A stretch of 12,606 nt of DNA from positions 1-12,606 of the forward strand of contig JAUWHQ010000170.1 of NCBI GenBank assembly GCA_030605805.1, in the 5' to 3' direction. Under the pieces are notes generated by a model. It was not told the DNA's origin. It ran no database searches and was given only the letters and a program-made list of their open reading frames with translations. Within the stretch, counting starts at the first letter, position 1; each line of letters begins with the position of its first letter. Shown piece after piece: positions 5,596 through 12,534 of this stretch. Both the position numbers and the translations under genes were made by a program. This DNA comes from Methanosarcinales archaeon. Lineage in GTDB: Archaea; Halobacteriota; Methanosarcinia; Methanosarcinales; Methanogasteraceae.

Positions 5596-6555
5596 ATGAA
5601 ACGAAATACGATCTATCTATCAGTCGTCTGCATCGCTTTATCCATGATACTAATCTGCGTGCCAGTTATGGCAGAAGGTGGCGGAGGCGGTGACGGCAGT
5701 GGAATGGGTGGTGGCAGAAACACTGACGTCTCATCCATTCTGGCAGGGTTATCAGAAATAAAATTCATTCTTGGAGGACTTGTTGCATTAACAGGGCTCA
5801 TCCTCCTGAGAACGATCAAAATCAATCGGAACATCCGGACACTCCTGATGTGCGTCGTCTTTGTGCTCTTCGGGATGCTGGTGATCATGCACCAGCCAAG
5901 CCCACTGCGTGCAGTGGTGGACCCGATAACGGATTTCGTGATAGGCAGTACAATCACGCTTAAGAAAACAACGGCACTAATCTTCATCGGCAGCCTGTCA
6001 GTCATCGGAGCGAAACTGTTCTGCGGATGGGTCTGTCCGTTTGGGGTATTGCAGGAGATTGTAAACAGGATTCCGGCACCAATCGGGAAGAAGATCAAGT
6101 TGCCGTTTAAGATCTCAAATGGCATCCGGATTCTGATCTTTGCCATCAGTCTGATCATGGTTCTGATAACAGGAAGCGATCTTTACACATACCATAACAT
6201 CCTGAACCCATTTGAGCTCTTTGAATGGCACTTTGAGCTGGTGCTGGCAGTTCTGGTCGGGGCGGTGCTGATCGCATCCATATTCGTGTATCGCCCGTTC
6301 TGCTATCTTGTGTGCCCGGTTGGGCTCCTGACGTGGCTGCTTGAGCATGTAAGCATCTTTCGTGTACGCCTTCTCCGGGAGCTATGCAATGATTGCAACA
6401 AATGCATCCGGATGTCACCATGCCCGTCTGTTGAAGCGATACTAAATGGCGATAAGTTGCTGCCCGATTGCTTTGCCTGTGGCGTATGCATCAGTGCGTG
6501 CCCAAAAGACGCACTCGAGTTTGGGGTTTGGAGAAGCAAGAGTGGGCAGAAGTAG
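5596..6555 (+). CDS. NapH/NosR-like polyferredoxin membrane protein
   Basis: A 319-residue membrane iron-sulfur protein. It begins with a signal-like helix (1-26) and a short Gly-rich outside stretch (28-40), then helices at about 52-71, 80-98, 124-141, 176-193 and 213-232. Two conserved membrane motifs, CGWVCPFG (143-150) and CYLVCPVG (236-243), are hallmarks of the NapH/NosR/RdxA group. A C-terminal ferredoxin domain carries CNDCNKC (264-270) with C276, and CFACGVCISACP (292-303), predicting two [4Fe-4S] clusters. The first site has five residues before its last cysteine instead of the usual three. Such proteins pass electrons between the membrane quinone or methanophenazine pool and periplasmic or cytoplasmic partners; the partner here is unknown. 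A GGGAG site (5585-5589) supports the start. It lies after the secreted Cys/Asp-repeat protein and converges with the radical SAM gene 35 bases away. Confidence 0.88.
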   Translation: MKRNTIYLSVVCIALSMILICVPVMAEGGGGGDGSGMGGGRNTDVSSILAGLSEIKFILGGLVALTGLILLRTIKINRNIRTLLMCVVFVLFGMLVIMHQPSPLRAVVDPITDFVIGSTITLKKTTALIFIGSLSVIGAKLFCGWVCPFGVLQEIVNRIPAPIGKKIKLPFKISNGIRILIFAISLIMVLITGSDLYTYHNILNPFELFEWHFELVLAVLVGAVLIASIFVYRPFCYLVCPVGLLTWLLEHVSIFRVRLLRELCNDCNKCIRMSPCPSVEAILNGDKLLPDCFACGVCISACPKDALEFGVWRSKSGQK

Positions 6556-6590
6556 CGATCGAAGCCCAAGTTTCACGCCGAACCCCGGGT

Positions 6591-7904
6591 TCATCCTCTC
6601 CGATATTTCTGAAGCAGCCTTGTTACCGCCCGCACATCGCGCCCCTGCGCCCGGGCGTCATCGAGACACGCGTTGTACAGTTGATCGGTGAGGATGCTCG
6701 GCACCGATTTGCACATCTGGGCGTGAAGCGTGAGATCAAAGCACCGCGCCTCACTCTCTGTTAATTTCAACGCCCTGTACTCGCCCCCATGTTCCATGAA
6801 CGTCGGATTCTCCGAATCATCCGTTTTCAGCACGAGTTCTGAAAGATGAGTTCCCGGGATCGGTTCTGCGATGCTCACAAAGATGTCATCCAGGAACATG
6901 TCCTCGATCAAGTCTTTTGTCAACTGATAATCCTCGATTGTCTCTCCGGGGTAGCCCACGATGAAGCTCCCGCCGACCTTCACGCCGCACTGCTGCGCCA
7001 GTTCGATCGCATGGATGTTTGCTTCCGAATCAACCCCTTTCCGCATCTCTTTTAGGATCCTGTCGCTTCCTGACTCGATCCCGTAGTAGACCCAGCCCAT
7101 CGTGTAGTCCCGGATCGCATGGAGCATCTCCTCGCTCACATAATCGACCCGGATGTCAGGAACCGAGACGTTCCTGGGTCCCATAACCCCTGCAATCGCC
7201 TGCAATAGATCGATGAACGCATTCACATTGACCGATTTCCTGTTCCCGTACTGGTACAACGAACTGGTTCCACCGCTGATTGCGATTCTCCGGACGCCGC
7301 GGTGCTTGAACTCCTTTAGCTCCATGACGATGTCCACGATATCCCGGCTCCTGATCTTCGTTCCAAAGAACTTCGGGACCTGACAGAAGCCACATGCACC
7401 GATGCAGCCCCTGTGCGTCTCGATATAGACGTTTGCGCCCCTGATACTTTGATTCTGGATATCATCCGGTATAAGCGGCATCGGTCTCGCTATATCCGCA
7501 GGTTTCGGCTCGGTCCGGACGATCTCACCATCGCTTCTGAATGCGATTCCTGAAATATCCTCCGAAACTCCGTTCTCGAGCAGTTCGATCGTTGACTCCT
7601 CGCCTTCTCCGATTATCACGGCGTCAACATCCAGTTCTCCGAGGACGATTTCAGGATATGCGCTGACCGGACCGCCGACGTAGATTGTTTTGTTGCCCCG
7701 GGATACGGATGCGAAATTCCTGATCCTCTCGTCGAGGAGGTGGAGCGTCGAGTAGAGGCTCAGCAGTATGATATCCGCATCAGTGGCGGTGGCGGCATCC
7801 GGATCCTTGGTGAGCGTTACATCAAATCCCGCACTCTCGAGGACTCCGCCGATCACCATCGAGCCGTAGGTGTAGAGGTCAGGGGAGGCGATCGCAATCT
7901 TCAT
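6591..7904 (-). CDS. B12-binding domain / radical SAM protein
   Basis: A 437-residue enzyme. Residues 1-130 form a B12-binding-like Rossmann domain (MKIAIASPDLYTYGSMVIGG, VGGPVSAYP at 76-84, GEGEE at 99-103) lacking the usual DxHxxG histidine. The radical SAM domain follows, with the [4Fe-4S]-binding CIGACGFC (C167, C171, C174), the SAM-contacting ISGGTSS (209-215) and a YYGIESGSD strand (273-281). The overall plan matches the archaeal MJ_0865/MJ_1487-type families found in methanogens. One member of this broad group is the glutamine C-methyltransferase acting on methyl-coenzyme M reductase, so a role in modifying MCR is possible, but the exact family cannot be settled here. ATG 7904 is about 27 bases after a TATA box, so the message is probably leaderless. 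Substrate unknown. Confidence 0.88.
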   Translation of the reverse strand: MKIAIASPDLYTYGSMVIGGVLESAGFDVTLTKDPDAATATDADIILLSLYSTLHLLDERIRNFASVSRGNKTIYVGGPVSAYPEIVLGELDVDAVIIGEGEESTIELLENGVSEDISGIAFRSDGEIVRTEPKPADIARPMPLIPDDIQNQSIRGANVYIETHRGCIGACGFCQVPKFFGTKIRSRDIVDIVMELKEFKHRGVRRIAISGGTSSLYQYGNRKSVNVNAFIDLLQAIAGVMGPRNVSVPDIRVDYVSEEMLHAIRDYTMGWVYYGIESGSDRILKEMRKGVDSEANIHAIELAQQCGVKVGGSFIVGYPGETIEDYQLTKDLIEDMFLDDIFVSIAEPIPGTHLSELVLKTDDSENPTFMEHGGEYRALKLTESEARCFDLTLHAQMCKSVPSILTDQLYNACLDDARAQGRDVRAVTRLLQKYRRG

Positions 7905-7930
7905 GGTTGGTCACATCTGGGCATGGTCGT

Positions 7931-7940
7931 GATATATAGG
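7931..7940 (-). promoter_or_regulatory. TATA box of the radical SAM gene
   Basis: On the - strand this reads CCTATATATC, centred about 30 bases before ATG 7904. The spacing fits a leaderless archaeal transcript. Confidence 0.55.
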
Positions 7941-8027
7941 TTACTGGTGCGGGCGATGGTGCTATGAGTCGATAGTGGTGATCGCAATCGTATTTGCGCA
8001 GGCAGGCTCAACAACGAATATGGAGTG

Positions 8028-8146
8028 CTAAAATGGTTATAAAACGCCCGGCTGCCAGAGACGCATCGTTGCAAGCAACGATACGGCAGGATGCCCCAAC
8101 CAACCGTTTCTTAAAATGAGGAAAGGCGAGTAATCGCCCATTCCTT
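8028..8146 (+). other. Structured intergenic stretch: possible small RNA, or tfb terminator on the other strand
   Basis: GCTAAAATGG then TTATAAAA (8028-8044) reads as BRE plus TATA on the + strand, with a start expected near 8065. Two hairpins follow. In the first, CTGCC/GGCAG (8052-8056, 8085-8089) encloses the perfect stem ATCGTTG/CAACGAT with loop CAAG. In the second, AGGAA/TTCCT (8119-8123, 8141-8145) encloses GGCGA/TCGCC with the GNRA-type loop GTAA. The first stem's outer arm lies just before the predicted start, which weakens the + strand RNA idea. On the - strand the second hairpin follows the tfb stop by 12 bases and precedes CATTTT, so it could instead end the gar1-tfb message. No tRNA or known RNA family is recognised. 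The rest of 7905-8157 shows nothing else. Confidence 0.35.
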
Positions 8147-8157
8147 GCGAGCCGAGA

Positions 8158-9147
8158 TCAGAGTACGATCTCGATGTCCAGTTTCTCTGCAAGCTCCTTG
8201 TATCGGTTGCGGATCGTCACCTCGGTCACGCCCGCAACCTCTGCCACCTCTCGCTGGGTTCTGCGCTGGTCACAGAGGATGGATGCGATATATATCGCGG
8301 CAGCCGCAACTCCGGTGGGTCCGCGCCCGCTGGTCAGTTCCCGCTCGGTCGCAGCCCTGAGGATCGAGATTCCGCGCGCCTGCACGTCCCCGCCCAGCCC
8401 GAGACCCGAACAGAATCTCGGGATGTAATCGATCGGCGATGTCGGCTTCAGTTTCAGCCCGAGTTCCCGTGCAACGAAACGGTATGTGCGCCCGATCTCC
8501 TTTCGGGTCACTCTCGACACCTCTCCGATCTCATCGAGCGTTCTTGGCACAGAACACTGGCGGCACGACGCATACAGCGCTGATGCAGCCACACCCTCGA
8601 TGCTCCGTCCGCGAATCAGATTCTTCTCGACTGCCTTGCGATAGACCATGGCAGCCGTTTCCCTGACGTTCTGGTGCAGCCCAAGCGCAGACGCCATCCG
8701 GTCAAGCTCGGATAGTGCGAACGCAAGGTTCCGCTCGGTCGCATTGCTGACACGAATCCTGCGCTGCCATTTCCTGAGTCGATACAGCTGGGCACGGTTC
8801 TTCGTGGAGATTGTTCTGCCATACGAGTCCCGATTCCTCCAGTCGATCATGGTCGAGAGCCCTTTGTCGTGTATCGTATAGGTCATCGGAGATCCGACTC
8901 TGGCTCGCTTCAACCGCTGATCACTATCAAATGCCCTCCACTCAGGTCCCTGATCGATGATGTTCGTCTCGATGACCAGCCCACACGAACCGCAGACCAG
9001 TTCGGCACGCTCATAATCTCGTTCAAGCATGTGGCTGTGGCACTCAGGGCACTCGGTGATCTCACGCTCATGCTCACGTTCTCTGCGCTGCTTTATGCGT
9101 TCTTTTATCCTTTCAGGACGTTCAATTACTCGTTCGACTTCTATCAT
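8158..9147 (-). CDS. tfb: Transcription initiation factor IIB (TFB)
   Basis: A 329-residue archaeal TFB, which binds the TBP-DNA complex at the BRE and recruits RNA polymerase. Seen in order: a charged N-terminal arm rich in Arg and Glu, a zinc ribbon with CPEC (33-36) and CGSC (52-55), the B-reader/linker around [20 protein letters not shown], and two cyclin-fold repeats of about 80-90 residues each (near 123-205 and 218-305). The C-terminal [20 protein letters not shown] is the BRE-contacting helix-turn-helix. ATG 9147 is chosen because GAGGGGTG lies just upstream; GTG 9153 would add two residues. The gar1 stop overlaps this leader, leaving essentially no gap, so the genes are co-transcribed and probably translationally coupled. 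The gar1-tfb arrangement is common in euryarchaea. All catalytic and structural residues look intact. Confidence 0.96.
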   Translation of the reverse strand: MIEVERVIERPERIKERIKQRREREHEREITECPECHSHMLERDYERAELVCGSCGLVIETNIIDQGPEWRAFDSDQRLKRARVGSPMTYTIHDKGLSTMIDWRNRDSYGRTISTKNRAQLYRLRKWQRRIRVSNATERNLAFALSELDRMASALGLHQNVRETAAMVYRKAVEKNLIRGRSIEGVAASALYASCRQCSVPRTLDEIGEVSRVTRKEIGRTYRFVARELGLKLKPTSPIDYIPRFCSGLGLGGDVQARGISILRAATERELTSGRGPTGVAAAAIYIASILCDQRRTQREVAEVAGVTEVTIRNRYKELAEKLDIEIVL

Positions 9148-9156
9148 GTCCACCCC

Positions 9157-9399
9157 TCATAAGGTATACAATTTCTGGTTCTCAGATACATGCAATTTCT
9201 GATCATCATGTTTTTCATTGATTTTAGTGATTTTAACAGAGATATATGGGCGGGATACGGGTCCGAAGATCTCTTGTACGGTCCCGACCCGTTTCATCGT
9301 GTTGGTCACCACGACCGAACCAATTGGTGGGATTTGTTTGCTACTTCTCACGATCAACATAGCACCGAATCGATGTTGAACAGTACCAAGTCGTCGCAA
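9157..9399 (-). CDS. gar1: H/ACA ribonucleoprotein protein Gar1
   Basis: An 80-residue Gar1, a core component of the archaeal H/ACA RNP that makes pseudouridine in rRNA with Cbf5, Nop10 and L7Ae. It begins RRLGTVQHRFGAMLIVRSSK and contains the family's central PPIGSVVVTNTMKRVGTVQE and IFGPVSRPYISVKI segments, forming the six-stranded barrel that binds Cbf5. The C-terminal extension is short, as in other archaea. The start is TTG at 9399: a strong GAGGTG ribosome-binding site lies five bases before it and the family N-terminus matches, whereas the first ATG would cut off the first strand. A BRE/TATA promoter lies 40-60 bases upstream. The stop codon sits four bases before the alternative GTG start of tfb. 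The gene is small and uses a rare start, so it is easily overlooked. Confidence 0.9.
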   Translation of the reverse strand: MRRLGTVQHRFGAMLIVRSSKQIPPIGSVVVTNTMKRVGTVQEIFGPVSRPYISVKITKINEKHDDQKLHVSENQKLYTL

Positions 9400-9441
9400 T
9401 TGTGCACCTCACCGAAAGTACTAAATATTGTATAATGTGGG

Positions 9442-9457
9442 TACATAAAGGTTTCGG
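9442..9457 (-). promoter_or_regulatory. Promoter (BRE/TATA) of the gar1-tfb operon
   Basis: On the - strand CGAAAC is directly followed by CTTTATGT, a near-ideal archaeal BRE plus TATA box. Transcription would start near 9420, leaving a leader of about 20 bases that carries the GAGGTG site. Confidence 0.6.
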
Positions 9458-9676
9458 TGGTACAGCATCTCCAGAGTCCACAAGAATCCATAGAATATCA
9501 AAGGGCGCCCAAGCTGAACCCGGGGATTATTTATTAAAAACCCCCTTCCGGTAGATAAGCGATTTTAGCGCTTCTATGGTTTTTCGCAAACGCTTGCGAC
9601 TCAACGATTTTTGATCCCGGTCATCGACGATTGCATGATGCCACAATCAAAAGCGGCAGGATGTAGCGCGGCTTCT
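9458..9676. other. Intergenic region between aminotransferase and gar1
   Basis: No convincing gene. It holds two small hairpins, AAGCG/CGCTT (9557-9573) and CGCAA/TTGCG (9585-9598), a GATTG/CAATC inverted repeat near 9630, and on the - strand a GGGGGTTTTTAATAAATAA stretch (about 9527-9545) that could end the aminotransferase message. No tRNA, C/D-box or H/ACA features could be assembled. Confidence 0.4.
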
Positions 9677-11014
9677 TTATCCATCTCTGGCGTACTCCAC
9701 GCCCTCGCTCATGTACCCGAGCGCTTCTTCGATTCTGCCTGGCTCTTCAAATCCATAAGAGAGCCTCATCTGCCTTCTTCCGACCTCTCCTATCTCGCCT
9801 CCCGGATGGACACAGAACTCGCCTGGCAGGTACAGTACCCGCGGCTTCCTCCCGTCGGGGGGACCATCGATGTCGGCATCTCCGGTCGTTCGTGAGAGAA
9901 ACCTGTGGAGCAGGGAGCCCTCATCGGTCCTGACTCCCTCCTCGAAGGTCAGATAGTAGTAGAACCCAGCCGCGCCACCCCTGCAGTCCACAACAGAGCC
10001 CCCGAGCTTCTCATCGATCCATCGTTTCACGGAGATTGCCCGTGTCCGGTATCCAGCCCTCACCCACCTTACCTGCTCGTTTATGTGGTGGTCAAGGATG
10101 TAGCTTGCGATCTCCTGCGTGATCAGCGGTGCGCTGAACCCCACATCGCTCGTCCGCTGGACCATCGCACGCATGAACGCGCCGGGGTGTCCGATCATGT
10201 ATCCGATGCGAAGCGCCGGAGCAAGCACCTTGGATAGCGTCCCTACCTCGTAAACAATTCCCGTATCGTCGTGGAGGAATCCTGATTCCGGTTTCTCCAC
10301 TGCGGGATCGTGAATCAGGTCCTCGTAAGCTTTGTCAAAGATTATCGGGATCTTCCTCTTCAGACTCCCTGATAATTCTGTCACGACCCGGACCAGTTCT
10401 CTTCTGCGCTCGTTCGAAAGAACCGTGCTCGTCGGGTTGTTGACGGTCACGATATAGACGAACCTGATCTCTTTCCTACTCTCACCGAGTTCTTCGATCA
10501 TTCTTCTGAGCAGATCGGTTCGTATCCCACACTCGTCTTCGGGAACTGCCATGATCTGAAATCCAGCCCTTTCGAGCAGGTTGCAGTAGATGTAGTAGAT
10601 CGGATCAGTCGTTATCACGATACCAGGCTTTAAAAGACGCGCCGCCCCATCCAGTAGGCTTGTTGCGCCGTTTGGTCCGATTATGATCTCCTTTGCTCTC
10701 AGTATCTCCTCATCCATGCCCCCGATCCGGTTATCGAGATGATACCGCCGGATCGACTCGATCAGGTTCGGCGACCCCTTCGAGCCGCCGTAGTTCAGTG
10801 CCACCCGGTACTTTTCAGGATGGGCGAGAACCTCTCTCTGCGCCTCTTCGATCAGAATGCGTGGTATCGTCCGCTCATTCACGTATCCAACCCCGAGATT
10901 GATGTCGATTCCATCCCTGAAATTAAGCGTGAAATCGGTCATCATCCGGTTGACCGGCGAGGGTGTGGCAGATGCGTAGCCGTACTCGGATAGGGCGATC
11001 TCGCCTGGTTTCAT
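9677..11014 (-). CDS. PLP-dependent class I/II aminotransferase
   Basis: A 445-residue fold-type I PLP enzyme. Visible active-site elements: GPNGATSLLDGAARLL (113-128) for cofactor phosphate binding, VNNPTST (191-197) with N193, FDKAYEDL (226-233) with D227 and Y230, TLSKVLAPALRIGY (259-272) with the Schiff-base lysine K262, and a C-terminal RQMRLSYG, whose arginine should bind the substrate carboxylate. The layout resembles the LysN/MocR-like aminotransferases that act on 2-oxo acids of amino-acid pathways; substrate cannot be read from sequence. It is somewhat longer than typical (about 400), mainly through a charged insertion near 385-405. ATG 11014 is about 25 bases from a TATA-like box, suggesting a leaderless message; GTG 11017 is an alternative. 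It lies upstream of gar1-tfb on the same strand but with a 277-base gap and its own promoter. Confidence 0.92.
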   Translation of the reverse strand: MKPGEIALSEYGYASATPSPVNRMMTDFTLNFRDGIDINLGVGYVNERTIPRILIEEAQREVLAHPEKYRVALNYGGSKGSPNLIESIRRYHLDNRIGGMDEEILRAKEIIIGPNGATSLLDGAARLLKPGIVITTDPIYYIYCNLLERAGFQIMAVPEDECGIRTDLLRRMIEELGESRKEIRFVYIVTVNNPTSTVLSNERRRELVRVVTELSGSLKRKIPIIFDKAYEDLIHDPAVEKPESGFLHDDTGIVYEVGTLSKVLAPALRIGYMIGHPGAFMRAMVQRTSDVGFSAPLITQEIASYILDHHINEQVRWVRAGYRTRAISVKRWIDEKLGGSVVDCRGGAAGFYYYLTFEEGVRTDEGSLLHRFLSRTTGDADIDGPPDGRKPRVLYLPGEFCVHPGGEIGEVGRRQMRLSYGFEEPGRIEEALGYMSEGVEYARDG

Positions 11015-11034
11015 CACTTATTACAGGATGTTGT

Positions 11035-11043
11035 CATTATTTG
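11035..11043 (-). promoter_or_regulatory. Possible TATA box of the aminotransferase gene
   Basis: CAAATAATG on the - strand, centred 25 bases before ATG 11014, with no ribosome-binding site between; consistent with a leaderless transcript. Confidence 0.35.
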
Positions 11044-11280
11044 AACTTTGCCACGCATCGGGACGGTCAACTTGAGCGTTGGTGCTTTGGTTCGGACTTC
11101 TTCTGTTTTCAGATGTTTGAAACCTGGAGTAGATGAAACGAGACTTGGATATCTATCCCCAACCATGCCACCCCGCAATGAATTCGGGGGCATCCGTGTT
11201 CACAGTAGGCTGAACTTTTGGCATACGCAAAGTTTTTTGTTTATTCTGAATCGTTTCCTAAAGAACTTTTAAAAACAAAA
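11044..11280. other. Intergenic region with IS200/IS605-like hairpin
   Basis: No supported gene. CCCCG and CGGGG (11171-11175, 11185-11189) form a stem with the 9-base loop CAATGAATT, extended by flanking ATG/CAT. The shape and GC-rich arms resemble the subterminal hairpins at the right ends of IS200/IS605 (tnpB) elements, but no transposase is present, so a remnant is only possible. Further on, AACTTT/AAAGTT (11213-11234) followed by TTTTTT, and a T-rich tract on the - strand just past 11281, could serve as terminators. Confidence 0.35.
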
Positions 11281-11745
11281 TCATTTTTGTCTTTTCTTTC
11301 TTATTCTTATAATAGTTTCCCATATTATTCTTTTAACCCGGTCTCCATCTCGGTTAATGTCATCTTCAGTAAACCATAGAACTTTCCATCCCATTTCATT
11401 GAGTGCTTTTTCTTTAGTCTCATCTTTTTCCTGTGTATGCCAGTACTTAGCACCTGGTTCTACCGCAACTTTTTCATTTACAAAGGCGAAATCGATCCAA
11501 TATCCCGAAACATAATATTGTTTCTCATAATCTTCGGGCTCCTTATAATCAAGTTCGCTTAAATACTGCTCTGTTTTCTTTTCTAAGTCGGTACCACTCT
11601 TTGCGGGTTGTACTAATTTTTTAACCCACAAAAAAATGCCGTAGTCCTTATGAAAAGGGGGAGGTTCGATAATAACATATCGCTGCCCCCTAACTACTAT
11701 TATATCTCCTGGGATACATCCTTCATTTATGAGAATTTTTATCAT
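11281..11745 (-). CDS. Probable PD-(D/E)XK (DUF559/Vsr-like) nuclease-fold protein
   Basis: A 154-residue protein. The C-terminal two thirds resemble the DUF559/Vsr-like restriction-endonuclease fold: a helix with E59, then YYVSGYWIDFAF (77-88) with D85, KVAVEPGAKYWH (92-103) with E96 and K100, and DETKEKALNEMGWKVLWFTE (108-127), which matches the usual 'short helix then GWKVLRF-like strand' ending. The common EIDG core is replaced by VEPG, so catalysis is uncertain. The N-terminal 45 residues (PGDIIVVRGQRYVIIE) look like a separate small beta domain. ATG 11745 is preferred over GTG 11751 because AGAGGTGA lies directly before it. The gene is visibly richer in A and T than tfb and the aminotransferase, which fits recent acquisition. 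Role could be DNA repair, restriction or mobile-element function; none can be assigned. Confidence 0.6.
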   Translation of the reverse strand: MIKILINEGCIPGDIIVVRGQRYVIIEPPPFHKDYGIFLWVKKLVQPAKSGTDLEKKTEQYLSELDYKEPEDYEKQYYVSGYWIDFAFVNEKVAVEPGAKYWHTQEKDETKEKALNEMGWKVLWFTEDDINRDGDRVKRIIWETIIRIRKKRQK

Positions 11746-11757
11746 ATTCACCTCTTT

Positions 11758-12012
11758 CTAAACCCTATCCGCGCCACACCCGACTGAATGTCTGGCGCAT
11801 CCATGAACATTTGGCGTTTGCTGCATAAACATCGCTCCCACTTGCAGATAAATCGCTCCTGCCGTCGCCTGCAGAATCATCAGCACATCGAGAGATGTAA
11901 CCTTGCCATCACCGCTAACATCCGCCTCTGTATCCCATTCGCCGCGGACGGCGAGATCAAGTATGATTACAACATCTGTCGATGTGACCGATCTATTGTG
12001 GTCCACTTCTTT
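11758..12012 (-). pseudogene. Dockerin-domain remnant
   Basis: The frame encodes KEVDHNRSVTSTDVVIILD, then a second repeat with ADVSGDGKVTSLDVLMILQA: the two calcium-loop-plus-helix repeats of a type I dockerin, about 60 residues. The first loop begins at the Glu codon 12007-12009, upstream of the first possible start (GTG 12006), so a start there would cut into the domain. Directly before lies TGA (12013-12015), in the same frame, ending the 117-residue ORF. After the second repeat the frame runs on into a non-dockerin tail (QVGAMFMQQTPNVHGCARHS) until 11758, unlike normal dockerin proteins that end soon after the domain. No signal peptide is present. Dockerins bind cohesins outside the cell, and both occur in some euryarchaea. 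Here it looks like a displaced fragment rather than a working protein. Confidence 0.65.
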
Positions 12013-12366
12013 TCATTCTATGTCATACCGATTTTTTAATCCGTCCATCCATTCATTATACTCCATAAATTCTCCTTTATTTATACCATCTGAGATCCAC
12101 GTAGTATATGGTCGGCATTCAAGTTCGATTTTTGTATTTTCAGTAATTTTAACATCTCCAGCCGGCTCAGTATGCAAAACCATACCTACACCGGTTATCA
12201 GTAAGGCATCTCCTTTTGCAACAACCCGCCCTAGCAATTTCTCATATTTTAATCGCCTAACGTAGGCTTGTTGATATGCTTTGTCATTAAATTGCCCTCC
12301 CAGAAATGTGACTACTACAACTTTCGCTTCCTCAACCATAGATCTCACACCCGATAATGTCACCAA
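12013..12366 (-). CDS. Hypothetical protein, 117 residues
   Basis: I do not recognise this protein. It has no signal peptide or membrane helix and looks soluble and cytoplasmic. The middle (LKYEKLLGRVVAKGDALLIT, GVGMVLHTEPAGDVKI, ENTKIELECRP) suggests a small beta-rich domain; the C-terminus (EFMEYNEWMDGLKNRYDIE) is helical. Possible starts are TTG 12366, GTG 12363 (both just after AGGTGTGA) and ATG 12339 (after GGGTGTGAG); the interval shows the longest. It is followed in frame, after a single TGA, by the dockerin remnant. The sequence is AT-rich like the nuclease-fold gene downstream, and all three lie on one strand with small gaps, so they may share a transcript. Codon pattern and length make it a plausible gene, though a decaying one is possible. 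Confidence 0.5.
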   Translation of the reverse strand: MVTLSGVRSMVEEAKVVVVTFLGGQFNDKAYQQAYVRRLKYEKLLGRVVAKGDALLITGVGMVLHTEPAGDVKITENTKIELECRPYTTWISDGINKGEFMEYNEWMDGLKNRYDIE

Positions 12367-12399
12367 CTTTCACACCTAAAATCAATGTCTCTATTGCTA

Positions 12400-12525
12400 T
12401 CCTTTCTCGCTTCCAGCCATATTGATACTTTTCCAAACTTCGATTTCCAATCCCCAAATTCTATTATAACCTATGTTCTTCAGATTCTCACCTAAATTCT
12501 TCTTTGTCCCCCTATAAATAACTTC
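12400..12525 (-). pseudogene. Possible coding fragment without a start
   Basis: An open stretch of 42 codons on the - strand, bounded by TAA (12526-12528) and TAG (12397-12399), reads as protein-like: EVIYRGTKKNLGENL, NIGYNRIWGLEIEVWKSI, NMAGSEKG. It has no usable start near its beginning, since the only ATG is eight codons from the end. It may be a decayed gene piece, or chance in AT-rich DNA. Confidence 0.25.
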
Positions 12526-12534
12526 TTACACGTG

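Noticed and set aside
6579..6593. GAACCCCGGGTTC, similar to a tRNA T-arm, and a related AACCCGGGG near 9515
   Set aside because: No acceptor, D or anticodon stems can be built around either; the first lies at the end of the radical SAM gene.
9169..9200. CAATTTCTG repeated twice as a possible operator before tfb
   Set aside because: Both copies lie within the gar1 coding region, so the simpler explanation is coding sequence.
8084..9663. CGGCAGGATG present at 8084-8093 and 9654-9663, in two hairpin-bearing spacers
   Set aside because: Only ten bases match, the surroundings do not align, and the second site almost touches the aminotransferase stop.
11048..11272. A 74-codon + strand frame in the spacer before the nuclease-fold gene
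   Set aside because: No ribosome-binding site or family signature; a decayed tnpB tail was considered but could not be supported by any motif.
12013..12015. TGA read as selenocysteine to join the ORF and dockerin
   Set aside because: No Sec-type context or SECIS-like structure is visible, and selenocysteine use is limited to a few archaeal groups; a nonsense change or insertion is simpler.
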